This document shows, piece by piece, positions 1 through 11,582 of a stretch of DNA of 64,000 bases. The translations under genes were made by a program, and so were the position numbers. The DNA is taken from contig CM043952.1 of the NCBI GenBank assembly GCA_014529385.2, positions 69,817,370 to 69,881,369 on the forward strand, read 5' to 3'. Source of the stretch: Adiantum capillus-veneris (taxonomy: Eukaryota > Streptophyta > Polypodiopsida > Polypodiales > Pteridaceae). Position 1 is the stretch's first letter. Every line of letters starts with the position of its first letter. A model generated the notes under the pieces. The model was not told where the DNA came from and searched no databases. It worked only from the letters and a program-made list of their open reading frames with translations.

Positions 1-408
1 ACACTTTTGGTGCTTGAAGTGTTTGAATGTATACTTCCATCCTCAATAATGATTGGAGATACCTTAGAACCAACAAAAGGTGCAACTTGATGCTCGATGA
101 CATCAACCTTCTATAACTAGGACAACTCATGATCTAACAAGTAAAACAATCTGTTTACTTCATTGTAGTCGAGTTCAAGATTCACCTACATACCAAGAAT
201 TGTTAGTGATCTTAATAAAAAATTGGAGTCTCTCAAGTCAAACATAAGCACCAATTTTTGCCCACGTGTAGGGCCGAAGATTGTAATATGTTGACCCATT
301 TGTTGACATGAGATTCTTGTAGAGAAAATGGGACATCGCTGCATACATGAAACTATTTTCTCAAAAGATGAGAATCATTCTTGAAAATGGTAAAATATTA
401 GTGTAATA

Positions 409-1068
409 TGTGACACCCCAATTGGAAGTAGGTTTGGCTCGAACTCTCTTTTTCAACAAGTCTTAGGTAATGTGATCAGTGACTTTCTCTTGTGTGACTA
501 TGGAAGATTTTCTCTCCCTTGACTAGCCCTTTGGTCTTGTGAAACACTTGGTGTTCTACCTTGCTCTTGTGTGACTATGGAAGATTTTCTTTCTTCCTTG
601 ACTAGCCCTTTGGTCATGTGCAACACTTGGTGTTCTACCTTGCGGCTATTGGGGTAAGCCTTATCTTACACTCACAATGAGAACACTCCCTAATTAAAAG
701 CCAAGCATTCACAATTTAAGTGCATAGTCACATTATTCCTATGGAACATACAAAGCCTCACACATGCTACTCATTCCCGATACACATGTTACACACTTGA
801 TGTCCACATGCCACTTGTGTTAGCTCACACTACCCTTTCCATTTCCACTTGTGGTGCATATCCATCCAACCATTGATTGCAATTCTTCACATTGAGCCTA
901 TATATGGCCATATTCAAATCTTGTAATCTCTCTCTCTCGAATTTCAATCAATCAAGCAAGCTATTTTCATTCTACATTGTCTATTGAGCTCTCTAATCAA
1001 CTCCTAATAATCTATTGGCTATGGTGCAACCATGAATGCTTCAGTGGTCTATCCACCATAGCTTTACA
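409..1068 (+). mobile_element. Degraded LTR (Copia-like or other iMet-primed element)
   Basis: The segment starts TGTGACACCCC and ends TTTACA, directly before a primer-binding site of tRNA-iMet type. It has a TATA-like box (CTATATATGG, near 898). This is the layout of a 5' LTR. I see no coding domain downstream and no second LTR copy, so the boundaries rest on the TG...CA ends and the primer site only. It may be a remnant of a longer element. Confidence 0.4.
488..641. repeat. 77-bp tandem duplication inside the degraded LTR
   Basis: Two near-identical 77-bp units start at 488 and 565, each beginning TCTTGTGTGACTATGG and containing CTTGACTAGCCCTTTGGTC. They differ by a few substitutions and small indels. 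They lie in what would be the U3 region, where tandem repeats often act as enhancers; that role here is inference. Confidence 0.85.
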
Positions 1069-1070
1069 TG

Positions 1071-1082
1071 TGGTATCAAAGC
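1071..1082 (+). other. Primer-binding site, tRNA-iMet type
   Basis: TGGTATCAAAGC differs by one base from the usual plant iMet primer site TGGTATCAGAGC. It lies 2 bp after the inferred LTR end, as expected for a reverse-transcription primer site. Confidence 0.5.
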
Positions 1083-3235
1083 ATTGTGTGTGATTAGTAC
1101 TTCCTAATCACCCTTATATGATCCTAGTAGGTTAGAATTAGCATTATAATAAATCTATAAAGCTTAATTAAATTGAATGTCATTGGATATGTGTAAAGGC
1201 TAAAGACCTTTGGGACACTACCAGGACATTTGAGGAGATTGAGCATTAGGAGCATCACTCCCTCCACTATATCACTTGGGTTTCTACTTGTTGTCATGTT
1301 TGTAATCAATTTCATTGCATTTTGCATTTACTTGCTTGATTGTGTGCACATTGCAGTCTTCCCAAGCTGAAATTGACCGTTTGAATGCAACAACTCGAGA
1401 TTGAATTTTGTGTGTGTGCATAGATTTTCTCAAGAGATTTCTATTGCACCTATGCATATCATAATTGGAGCTCATACGCGTACTCTATTGGATGATTAAA
1501 TTTGAATCTTTTGAAAATCTTTCTTCTACTGGGTGCACGTATGTGGCCTGGAGGACAAAATCTATTTTCTATGGTCATTTTTTGAGATTTTTGAATGTGT
1601 GTGTGGCGTCTTCCTTAAAAGTGAAAGAGTCTCTTTAACGCTTTGGAAAACTACCAATTATGGGATTGCCCACCTCAACTAAAGGTCACTCCCTTTGCCT
1701 GCAAGGCTCTCAGATCACTCATCATGGCTACCCTTCATTGGGTCTTCAAAACCCTTCATCGGCTTGCTGGCACTTATGTGATGCTAATAATTTTACTGGC
1801 CACACAAATCACACATCTCTAAATCCTCATAGGTGCTAATTAAAGGCTCAGCACACCACTTGCCAAGCTGAATCAGTAATTAAATGTGCCCATTGTCATC
1901 TACTCGCCAAAAATCACAATCACCTCATGCTCTCTGGACTTTGCTTATAGCCAAGTTGTCACTCACACGCTCCTCCTCATCAGACCTACCAACATCAATT
2001 GTTGTGCCACCAAACCAGTTCCTCATCAACCACATCACCACGTGCAAAGTGTTGTTACTGCTTATCAACAATCCAACCTACTCTCGGCCCTGCAAGTCAA
2101 CTCCGCACTCTACCTCATTAGACACTGCTCACCATGCATTTATTGCCTTATCTTGTTATTACAAAAACATGGTTTGCATTTTAGAAATCAATTTCAAATA
2201 AGGGCACCTTCCCATGATTGTATCAAGTGTCTTAACATAGTATTAGCATCACTTCTTGGCCTTGCCGAGCTAGTTTGGATTCCCACGACCATCCAATATC
2301 CCTTGGCATTGTATCTAACAATATCTCTTGGCAAGGCCCCAATGCACCAAAAGCAACAAAAGGTAGTTTTCCCCAAAACATCAAGCATTCAAGCATTATG
2401 TAAAAGGAAGGAATTCAAGCAAATCAAGCACTCAGTGCATTAAAGCATTGGAATATTCAAGTTTTGGATACGTACATAATGCATGCAATAACTTGAGACA
2501 TCAAAGATCAATGGCACCATTTATGCTATGTATGTATACAATTCTCGAGATTGTAAGGGCTTTAGAAACTACCAATATCTATTGGTAAGATCACCCCATG
2601 GTTGAAGCACCAACATAATCATGCATATATCCAAAGCGTGCTTCCATTATGTATATGCAACTAACCGCACCCATATTAGAATCCTCTAGATTCCAAAAGC
2701 AAGAAAAATAAAGCATCAAAGATGAGGCCTAACAAAGTTCCCAAAAGAAAATGTTGACTTGCAGTTCTAAGTGTTTAGACACTGCCCCAAACCATATAGT
2801 TTGGCGGTAAGACCTACACTATTTCTTGCATCAGATTCCATCTTTATGAGCCCCATACAGTTACTCAATGTGACCTATGTTAGACTCTCAGATCAGAATC
2901 CATGCTATTTCATGTAAGCTTCAGCTTACGGGGGCATATCTTGGGGTAGCCTTAGATTACACTCACAGTGAGAACACTCCCTGAAGGTTGAAAGCAGGTA
3001 TTGGTGGTACAAAATGTGGTGTTCTTGACACAACAAACCTTTGGTGAATCTGTTGTAATAAAAGATAAAGTATTGTGTTATCAAGTTCCTTTTATTTTAT
3101 ATGTTTTATATGTATACTCAAAGTGGTGGTCTTTTACTTTATGGCAACAAGAAAATTTTTGGGTGGGGTCATTGGAGACGTGGGGTGCTTTTTTGGAGGG
3201 GTAGGGTGAGGAAGTTTAGGGACTAGGCAAAAATC

Positions 3236-3240
<5 letters not shown>
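1083..3240. other. Non-coding stretch, no gene supported
   Basis: AT-rich sequence with short open frames only. The longest (about 1886-2443, plus strand) has no domain-like pattern and a composition resembling translated non-coding DNA. I see no TE protein motif here. It may be the decayed interior of the element whose LTR ends at 1068. Confidence 0.5.
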
Positions 3241-3295
<55 letters not shown>

Positions 3296-3404
3296 CTCTC
3301 GCACCCATGGATTGTATGCCAATGAAAATCTACAATAGAAACAATGTGCTCCTTGTCCTGGCTGCACTAGCCATGGTCTGAGCAGCCAGAACCATAGCCA
3401 TAGT

Positions 3405-3455
<51 letters not shown>
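3241..3455. repeat. Two long (CT)n microsatellites
   Basis: Two (CT)n tracts of about 50 bp (3241-3290 and 3408-3455) flank roughly 118 bp of unique sequence. Open frames across them translate to Arg-Glu or Leu-Ser repeats and are not genes. Confidence 0.97.
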
Positions 3456-3457
<2 letters not shown>

Positions 3458-3624
3458 GTGCGAGCTGCACATAGTTCTGCACATGTCAATGGAGATACCA
3501 ATTTTAGAGAGCTTCCCATCTTTTGATGCCTACAAGCTACCAAATGAACATGAAATGGATACTACTCCAAGCATGAACATTCCAACCACTTTATCTCTCA
3601 CAAACTTGCTTACATGAAAGATTA

Positions 3625-4480
3625 TTGAACTGCAAAGAAGCGTCAACAAAGAAGCAAGGAAAGGGTTCCCAACGTCATTGGGAGAGCTTCAACATGCAAG
3701 TCAAGGAAGAATATTTGTTGAACAGTGGCCCAATGTTGGCGAGACCAAGCACAAGGTCTTTCGAGACTGGCAAGCAAAAGGAGATCTTCCAAGAACTACT
3801 CAGACATAGTACATTTTCAAAGCTCTAGGTCGTCGATGTTGAATCCGGTCTTGTGTCTGGCATACACAATACACTTACACAGTTCAAGGTCCCTCGTTCT
3901 ACAAACAAACTTTTTGTGAACAAAACCTCTTTGAGTATGTTTTAAATACTACAGGTGGCTCAATAGTGAATCAGTCTAAAATTGCAATCCCTCGTTCTAC
4001 AAACAAACTTTTTGTCAAGAAAACCACTTTGAGCAAGAAAACCTCTTTGAGCATGTTTTAAATACTACAGGTGGCTCAATAGTGAATCAGTCTAAAATTG
4101 CAACACTATTAGGTGTTCATTGTAGGAACATTGTAGCGGCAACTTCTCGGCTACACATGAAATTGAGGATGAAGTGTTACCATTTTTTGCATGCGAAAGA
4201 TTGCTTTGTTGCGTGACCCATGTAAATTCTATAACACAGGATATAGTCTATGCCTTTTGGTTATCAAAGATTAGGGTCTCTCCTAATAAAAAGGACATTT
4301 GTAAATTCAAAATTGAAGAGAAGAGTGTTGTGAAGCATTCTGAAGCTTTATAGAGGTCTATGTATTGTTTATTACATACCATAGCCAATTGATATTTCAA
4401 AAAGGCCTTCAACTCACATTTCCAGAAGTTTTTCACCTGGGTACTTGTCAAAATCTAGAACCAAATGATGAGGAACTTTG
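3625..4480 (+). pseudogene. Transposase-like pseudogene, N-terminal blocks
   Basis: Coding blocks appear in different plus frames. One contains GRIFVEQWPNVGETKHKVFR (about 3700-3765). Another, from about 4236, contains FWLSKIRVSPNKKDICKF followed by KIEEKSVVKHSEAL and then a stop. From memory, FW...RVSPNKKD is a conserved N-terminal block of a widespread uncharacterised plant transposase-like family, whose later blocks (KPFFVR, ENYSF..QNEIQS, EHDGAGA) lie at 11305-11582 and 29485-31090. Stops and frame changes show it is dead. No family name is assigned. The link to the downstream pieces rests on order, strand and family resemblance. Confidence 0.6.
3891..4101 (+). repeat. Tandem duplication, about 98-115 bp
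   Basis: CCCTCGTTCTACAAACAAAC occurs at 3891 and 3989, and the segment from CTCTTTGAG to TCTAAAATTGCAA recurs about 115 bp further on. It is a local duplication inside the pseudogene and adds to its disruption. Confidence 0.85.
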
Positions 4481-4825
4481 GTACCTCATCTGATAATCCT
4501 TCAAAACTTAGAGTTGTATAGTACCCATAGCATCAATCTTGGTATTTTAGGAAGGCTTGGTTACTATCTGCATCGTACCAAGTATTGGTATTATCATGTC
4601 TCTTTGTAGTATTGTTTGTTTGCTTATCTTAACTTTAGAGTGCTGAGAGTTCCCAACTTAGCACTTTACAATGTTATTGCTAGTATTTGCTGTTATGGAA
4701 TTGATATTTTACTATTTTGGTAGCTTACAGGTGGAAAAGACTGGACCGCGCTAGGCCTATGCAAATGAAAAAATATATATATTGTACAATTTATTATTCA
4801 AGTGATCTTTTATGAGCTTTGGACA

Positions 4826-4975
4826 TTTATAACCAACCGGCCAGTTTGTACTCAATTTGACCATTCAAGAAATCTATAAATGAAATACGTGCAAGAGGGA
4901 AATGGTCACTCTTGCACGGGGGAAGATTGCACCCAGTGTCCATGTTGTTCTTCTCTCCTCTCTTCTCTCTCGCCG
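4826..4975 (+). repeat. Dispersed repeat copy 1 (LTR-like)
   Basis: It is nearly identical to 10640-10765, from CCGGCCAGTTTGTA through GGGGAAGATTGCACCCAGTG to GTTGTTCTTCTCTC. It contains TCTATAAATGA, a possible TATA box. It is followed by a (CT)n(GT)n tract and then a primer site. Confidence 0.85.
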
Positions 4976-5038
4976 TGCCGACGTGGCACTCCGCTCTAGG
5001 AGGTGCGTCTGTACGCACTCTCTTACACTCTCTCGCTC

Positions 5039-5040
<2 letters not shown>

Positions 5041-5087
<47 letters not shown>

Positions 5088-5122
5088 GTGTGTGTGTATG
5101 TGTGTGTGTGTGTGTGTGCGTG
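5041..5122. repeat. (CT)n followed by (GT)n microsatellite
   Basis: About 43 bp of (CT)n, then GGGTG, then a (GT)n run with one interruption. It sits between the LTR-like repeat and the primer site at 5236, so it would fall in the transcribed leader if that element is real. Confidence 0.95.
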
Positions 5123-5235
5123 GCTTTGATTCTGTGCTACGAGACTCGTCAGATATGCAGATTTATCAAATTTTTATGGTTGCGACGTGTTATTTTGCTA
5201 TTTTGTAGGGAACTCCATGCCTCCGACTGTAGCAG

Positions 5236-5247
5236 TGGTATCAGAGC
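5236..5247 (+). other. Primer-binding site, tRNA-iMet type
   Basis: TGGTATCAGAGC is an exact match to the canonical plant iMet primer site. It indicates that a 5' LTR ends just upstream (near 5230). No gag is readable downstream. Confidence 0.65.
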
Positions 5248-6289
5248 TAAGGCTACGCTCCTGTGATTGTTGCAGATTCGGATAACCAAATGCTAAGTGC
5301 TCTTGTTTTATTTTGGCTTTCAAAACTTTTAATTCTATGTCCTTGTTTTATATTATCTTTTTATGCAAATCTGGCGTTAATCCTTCATTAATTTATAATT
5401 AGTAAAAGAGATCTGAATAAAATAGTAGAAATGGTTATATTGTGAGTAAAGTTTACGTAATATTAATGTGTGTGTATATATATATATATATCAATAAGCA
5501 CAAAAAAAATTAAAAAAAATCATCATAGGGTCTGCATAGTAGTAGAAAAAAAGAAGATGATGATGTACGTAGAAGATGTATGATGAGAATAAATTTTTGG
5601 GTCACAAGGGTCCTTTGAGACACTTGCGTTGTAAGAAGTGACCCCATCCAAAGGAGACCTTGCTGAGTATATCTCAAGTTTGATGCAGAATAAAAAGTAG
5701 TAGTCAAATTAACCCTTGGAGCGACGTTTTTCCCTCCTTGGACATAGGATACTGCCCTAGGAGGCCCCAAAGGTTTTAGAGAATATTAATAGTAGTGTGA
5801 TTTCCGTTTGTCATCTTCTACTGCTTCCACGCAGCCTGACAAGGAATCTAGGCGACACTGGACCAGCAAGAGACGCGTCTCCTGCTCCCTCTATGTACGT
5901 GATTTTGGACGACAGAGCTGGCGACTATGCTGTAACTGGATGGCGTTGCGGGAAGCCTCCATGGTTGCATGGGGGGAGCCATGGCACAGTGCGCATATGG
6001 GGGTTGCCATGCAAAACTTGAGCCGCTGTACATAGTCGACTAAGGGTCATCATCCCCTATCTCGACTTGCATGCAAAGGCGGATGCACGTTGTACGATAC
6101 AGCTTTCAACCACCCCCCCTAGAGTGTCTCGGCCTCGACACTCTGCAAGTACCACTCATCATCTATCCAGCCGCAATCGCTCCCTCTATCTATCCCTTCC
6201 ACATGCTGTTTAACGGTCGTGGAAATACCCGCTTACTTTCTCGCCCTGCATGGCCTCACCCAACCACCCACTTGCCCACCTCCAAATGA

Positions 6290-6331
<42 letters not shown>

Positions 6332-9300
6332 TGCGTCCAGTAGCACCCACCACTCTTTGACGAGTTCACTAGGGTGTACATGCACATCATTGACCTCAAA
6401 ATGGCACCTCCATGCAATAACGCGGCCGCCAACCAGCTTTTATCTCTCCGTTTCTCACTCTGTTGCGGCCAGTAGCTCCCATATTTCTGTGGTCTGCCAA
6501 CCCACACACACACACACGTGGAGGTGGGCCGTTACTTTCTACAGTGGCTCCTAGCCACTCGACCCCTTTGACACTACGCTAACCTTTCCCAAACTATATG
6601 TCTGGATCAACCACTTTGCTGACGAGCTAGAGGTTCTTCATGTTTGCCTAGAGGTCATTGCACACACGTGATACACTCTCCCAGAATTTCTCCCTGAGGT
6701 ATCGGACAGTGCACTTGATGAAATGAGTGTTCTTCATGGTGGGGGAGGAGTCAGAGCATTTTCGCGCAGGCCTTTGCAGGCTCAAGAGGTTGGCCGGTTG
6801 CAGGTTGCATAGTAGCTGAATGCTGCAAAAGAGTGGGGAGTTCCAGTTGAAGAGGGTGGCCTCAACACAGCAATAAACAGGGTTGCAAGCTGGTTATAGA
6901 GGGTGCTGATCTGAGAGGGTGCATGAGACGAGCCATGAGCCGCACTGAATTAGGCTTGAGAACACAAGATGGAGCTTTGCAAGCATCTGTTTAGAGGAGT
7001 TGATGGTGTGAAGTAAGTTGCCATCCGACAAGATGGTTGGTGTGGAGAGGGAGAAATTAGAGATCCCAATAGAACAACTCAAGGCTTTCCAAGCACTACG
7101 GGAGGGGATGAGCATTGCGACAGTTGCACCATGCTACTGTTGCATATGATGACGAGGATGAGGGAACAAGGCTAGCACAACACAAGGATGAGGACGTGGA
7201 ATTTAGATGAGAAAGCTCTCAAGACGTCATTGATCTCCCTCTGTGAATGTCTCCCATTGTCTCATCTCCTCACAAGCCTCTCCTTGTGTCTGCCCACCTA
7301 CAACAAAAAGAATAATTAAAAAAAAAATCGACCTGAAGAATCTCTGATCCTGATATCTCATGACTCTAGTCAATGGTCCGAAGCCCTCTTTGAATAGACA
7401 AAGAAATTGGACTCATATGTCATAGTATATTGAACAATGACATATATAATGTAACTCTATGTTTGGCTGTATATGGCACTGCTTGCAAATCCTAGCCTCT
7501 GCTAATATTCCACCCCTCCCCTTGTGGTAGTGATTATGGAAATTGTCTCGACAAGACATTTAACCTCATAATGGTTGAATACCCATAGTGACATTGTTTT
7601 CTGGGTCAAACAGTTACTCTGTGCTCCATCATCACATATCTACAGATCCTAACATCACACAAGCTCCTTCATCACCACGCCACGGCGTATTTGTATCATT
7701 TGGCCTCCTCCTTATAAGAGAGAAACACGCCACATCCAACTTCGTTGCTACATATGCTTGCGAGTGTATGCATTGGTCAGTGCTCGTAGCACTTTCAAGT
7801 CGCCTTGCGAATACGGTTTGTGTCCAAAGAATAAGCCACTTGATCGAATCTGTTGATTAGTTGATGGAATTTCAAAATTTCTAGAGAAATTTTGAGCAAC
7901 AAAATAATTTCTTGTTAAATTTAAGAGTAGTTTAATCACATACTAAATGTATTAACATTTTAAAATCCATCAATGATGAAATTGATGCTAAGTTAGGATT
8001 GTTTGCCAATAAAAGTGAATGAAAGTATGTAACTTTGACGATAAACAAGCAGATAATAAAAGTGTTATATAAATTTGTAGAATGGTTCACACGGCTAACG
8101 TGATTAGTGGATATTGGTCTCACACCAAAGACTTACTAAACTTAATCAATAACTATTAGGGTAGAAAAAAAAGGTCTCAAATTGAGTCTGCAATTTTCAC
8201 TAGATAACTAATGTAAACTACCACCCACTTTTGGCATTCACACCTGTCTTTATAGGCCATTACCGAAATATTGGACTCATCATTTAAAGATCCTTACAGA
8301 TCAATTTGTTTCACATAGTTTCTCTTTAAACTTTAGTTTTTGCAATAAGGATTTTCAAGTGTTTATACATACTTGCATGCATCTAGCACAAAATCATCTT
8401 TAGTGCTTTGTCCTTGAGAAGCCCTTTTGCATATGAAGCCCACTACAATGCTATCATATCAAAGAACCTTAAGGTATGAAATTTTTCATTGCATTTTAAT
8501 AATATACTTCTAGTAAGATCTCTCTATCATCTTTGATCTATTGTGATTCATAACTCATGTATTGAATTAATGTCAATTGTCAGCACCTCTCGTAGCACAT
8601 GATTCTTGCATCCTTTACACTTTCTAGCAATCTCGTCCTCATTATATTTTCAGTTGGTGAATGCATTTAATTAGCACAGGCTAGTACAAAAAAAAAAATT
8701 TGTTGATTTAGGGTTCATCAAAATCAACAAATGTAATACTGAGGCTCTTTTATTCATCCAGTTATAGCTAGGCTATACCATATGATCTTCTCTATGATTC
8801 CGTTCATCAATTCAGGTTGTCAATTGTCATGCATTCATATGTTGTCTTAAAATTTGTTGCACTTATAAAACAATGAATATTTTCTTACTTTTTTCCTCTT
8901 CAATGGCTCGTTGTTATATTTTACTAGTTGCTAATTACATATCACAGGTCAACACCATTACCTTTACTAGGTTTTGCACAATCATCTCATTGGTTTAAAA
9001 GATTTTTCATTAAAATCATTTGTCATTAAGCTATACAGCTACTCATGTGAGTTGGGATAGTAAACAACAGTTTGTAAGTACCTCCTACTCAAACATGGTC
9101 CAAATTGGTTTCACACATGTGATGAATACTATATTTTTATTTATTTTTTATGCCTAGCCTAGTCCATTGGTCACAGACACACAGATTTGCCGATTTAGGT
9201 AGTGTGTAGATACTCGTCTTGGTGCAGATCCGTCAATTTAGGCAAAACATTGTAAACCGCAAATTCATGATTTTTAAACAATATCAAATGCAGGTTCGCC

Positions 9301-9370
9301 AATTTAGGCAGCGCGTCTTATTGGTGTAGATTCGCCGATTTAGGCAACACCAGTCAAACACTACAACATA
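5248..9370. other. Non-coding stretch with short microsatellites
   Basis: It holds a short (TA)n near 5472, a (CT)n tract at 6293-6327 and a short (CA)n at 6503-6517. Part of the middle (about 5800-7150) is GC-richer. Open frames there on both strands show no recognisable domain. From 7250 on it is AT-rich. I see no gene. Confidence 0.5.
9171..9352 (+). repeat. Degenerate short repeats around GCCGATTTAGGCA
   Basis: Related units recur near 9186 (TTGCCGATTTAGGTAGTG), 9228 (CCGTCAATTTAGGCAAAA), 9295 (TTCGCCAATTTAGGCAGCG) and 9331 (TTCGCCGATTTAGGCAACA). Each follows a GCAGAT or GTAGAT-like lead. Spacing is irregular, so this is a degenerate minisatellite rather than a perfect array. Confidence 0.7.
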
Positions 9371-9382
9371 ACCCAAAGTTAG

Positions 9383-9561
9383 CGATGCCCCATATATCGA
9401 CGCCCGTACCTTTCCACGCGGATATCGACGTTCTTTAACCACGTCGATATACGCGTCGAAAAGTGCATCGATATGCGCGTGGAAATACGCGTGGCAAGGT
9501 ATAATTTTCCACGCGTATATCGATAGGCATTACCATGCGTATATCGATGCACTTTTCGACA
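9383..9561. repeat. Fold-back element rich in ATATCGA and ACGCG words
   Basis: GTCGAAAAGTGCATCGATAT (starting 9455) is matched in reverse complement at 9536-9560, leaving a loop of roughly 57 bp that itself holds TTCCACGCGTATATCGAT. The same word (TTCCACGCGGATATCGACG) occurs upstream at 9413. The block can fold into nested hairpins and is unusually CpG-rich for this AT-rich neighbourhood. It resembles a small fold-back or MITE-type element. I could not find a clear target duplication. Confidence 0.6.
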
Positions 9562-9712
9562 CTAAAAAATTGGGGAAAAAAAGGGGAACCCGCATGCAGG
9601 GGCCATTTTCGCCTTCAACACGTGCGCTCAAATCTTGGCTGAAACCTGCTGCGCAGGTATTATGGCACTCTTCCCCCCCCCAACCCCTCTCTCTCTCTAC
9701 ATCGTGTGTGTG

Positions 9713-9715
<3 letters not shown>

Positions 9716-9791
<76 letters not shown>
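9716..9791. repeat. (AG)n microsatellite
   Basis: About 75 bp of uninterrupted AG repeats. Confidence 0.99.
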
Positions 9792-9794
<3 letters not shown>

Positions 9795-10226
9795 AATGTA
9801 TGCGTAGAAAATTAAAATTAAAGAAAGAAATGAAATGAAATGTTATATTAACGTCTTCAAAAGACCAAAGTGACCTATGAGACTAGAAAGTTACAATGTG
9901 GTGGATCTGATACAAAGTGAGAATAACAAGATGACAAAATAAAATATTATGGAATCCTAAACTGCTGGTTGTGGACTAAGTAGCTAAAATAGCCAGCTGG
10001 GATAGGTAGATCATAGGAGATCCAGCATCTGTCTCGCTGGCGGACCTCATCAATCTCCTCCATGGTCAGTAGTGTGACCGGGCGTTGTGCATGTCGAGCC
10101 AAAGTAACCTGGATCCTCTGATGCAACCTCTGTCAATGTTGTGTAGTCTGGCCTCCGCAATCGTGGGCGTCTGGATCTCCCTAGCTCAGTCACTCGTTCG
10201 ATGAATAGAGAGATAGGGAAGTAGAG

Positions 10227-10227
<1 letters not shown>

Positions 10228-10315
<88 letters not shown>

Positions 10316-10390
10316 AGTGGAGAGCGAGATAGAGAGAGAGATAGGGAAATAGGGAGAGAGAAAAAGATAGAGAATAGAGAGAGAGAGAGA

Positions 10391-10450
<60 letters not shown>
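10228..10450. repeat. (AG)n and (TA)n compound microsatellite
   Basis: About 85 bp of (AG)n, then AG-rich sequence, then about 56 bp of (TA)n (10394-10449), followed by CT-rich sequence to about 10620. The flanks GAGAGTG and CACTCTC make the (TA)n tract the centre of a large imperfect palindrome. Confidence 0.97.
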
Positions 10451-10452
<2 letters not shown>

Positions 10453-10639
10453 TCTCTATCTCTTTATTTCTCTCTCTCTGTCTACGTACCCTATCTCTTG
10501 TTCTTTCTCTCTCGATCTCGCTCTCGCTATCTCCCTTTCTCTCTCTCTCTTGATCTCGCTCTCGCTATCTCTCTTTCTCTCTCTATTTTCCTATTTTCCT
10601 ATTTTCCTATCTCTCTCTCAGTCTCGCAGTGCTCTTTTA

Positions 10640-10765
10640 TGACCAGCCGGCCAGTTTGTAATCAATTTGACCATTCAAGAAATCTATAAATGAACTACGT
10701 GCAAGAGGGAAATGGCCACTCTTGGATGGGGGGAGATTGCACCCAGTGTCCGTGTTGTTCTTCTC
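10640..10765 (+). repeat. Dispersed repeat copy 2 (truncated)
   Basis: It matches 4826-4975 in direct orientation but loses similarity after CTTCTCTCTTCTC. It may be a truncated 3' LTR of the element starting near 4805. Confidence 0.8.
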
Positions 10766-10779
10766 TCTTCTCTTGTCCG

Positions 10780-11240
10780 TGTTTGGTAATCTTAACTTTA
10801 TAGTACCCAGAGTTCCCAACCTGGTACTTCACAATGCTGTGTGTAGTATTTTCACAATACCAAGTCATTGAGGCTTTGGAACTTTGGTAGTTCATCAAAT
10901 GATTCTTCGAAACCAAACCACCAATCTTGGTACTCTTCAATCTGCATAGTACCAAGTCCATGGGAGTGGTACCCAGAGTTCCAAACTTGGCACTTTACAA
11001 TGTTGTGGGTAGTATTTGCACATTACCAGGTCATTAATACTTTCGTACTTTGGTACATGCAATGACCTTACAAAATTTTAGTCTAATGAGTATCCAAAGC
11101 ACTTATTTGGTACTTTACAATAGCTTGGGTACTATTTTCACAGTACCAAGCCACTGAGGTTGGTACTATGTTGAATTCTCTACTAGCTGAACTCAATTTC
11201 AAATTTGGTACTTTACTATCAACTTTTGGGTCTGGTTATT
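10780..11240 (+). repeat. Array of GGTACT/ACCAA words around a short palindrome
   Basis: Variants of AGTACC...CAACTTGGTACTTTACAATG recur every 40-130 bp. The same kind of sequence lies at 4470-4690, 31290-31550 and 38574-38960. The core resembles the palindrome ACCAAATTTGGT. I infer an interspersed non-coding repeat of the pseudogene locus, perhaps intron-derived. Confidence 0.6.
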
Positions 11241-11304
11241 GTAATTTTTTGAAGCTTGCATCTCTGTGTCATCTTCAAGGATTCTAACCTACATTGTTTT
11301 TGTT

Positions 11305-11582
11305 CTCAAGTGGCATTGTACAAGAGATTTTAACGAATGCACCTCACAATCAGCTATCTCTCAGGTATTTTGATTCCTTGAAGCCATTCTTTGTTCGAAA
11401 GGTAAAAGAATGTTATACTTGTTGTTGTTGTGTATCATGTGTAGATGTTATTACTCAAGGAGGCTTTCAATAACATGCGGAAAAATTTTTTTGAGCATCA
11501 TGGACAAGCTCATACCTGCATATGTTTCATGTGTCGTATCAATAATGATGCAAATCAATGCTCTACAAACCAGTTAGTATGG
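11305..11582 (+). pseudogene. Transposase-like pseudogene, middle piece, cut by element A
   Basis: The frame reads LRYFDSLKPFFVRK, then KECYTCCC. A one-base slip in a TTG run follows, then YHV, a TAG stop and MLLLKEAFNNMRKN, then CICFMCRINND with paired cysteines. It runs open to the insertion point of Gypsy element A. The KPFFVR...CCC.YHV block followed by Cys pairs is a zinc-ligand region I recall from an uncharacterised plant transposase-like family. The frame resumes at 22159-22185 and then at 29485. One could instead invoke a 43-nt intron (11402-11444), but the CCC.YHV pattern fits a frameshift better. Confidence 0.65.

Larger units (their letters stand above)
4805..10765 (+). mobile_element. 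Candidate non-coding LTR-type element
   Basis: A segment of about 140 bp (4826-4975, containing CCGGCCAGTTTGTA and AAATCTATAAATGAA) recurs in direct orientation at 10640-10765. The left copy is followed by an iMet-type primer site at 5236. The spacing and primer site suggest a non-autonomous (LARD-like) element with a 5' LTR and a truncated 3' LTR. Nothing between them looks coding. The right copy ends in unrelated sequence near 10765, and I found no polypurine tract or target duplication, so this remains a hypothesis. It would also explain the gap between the two pieces of the transposase-like pseudogene. Confidence 0.3.

Noticed and set aside
1886..2443. 185-codon plus-strand open frame
   Set aside because: No domain-like pattern, residue composition typical of translated AT-rich DNA, and no promoter or TE context.
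3134..3484. Open frames rich in Arg-Glu or Leu-Ser repeats (also at 5003, 9570, 10186, 22188, 53384, 53416)
   Set aside because: They are translations of dinucleotide microsatellites.
11402..11444. A 43-nt GT..AG intron in the transposase-like pseudogene
   Set aside because: The direct reading gives the expected CCC.YHV pattern with a one-base slip and a TAG, so a frameshift in a TTG repeat explains it better.
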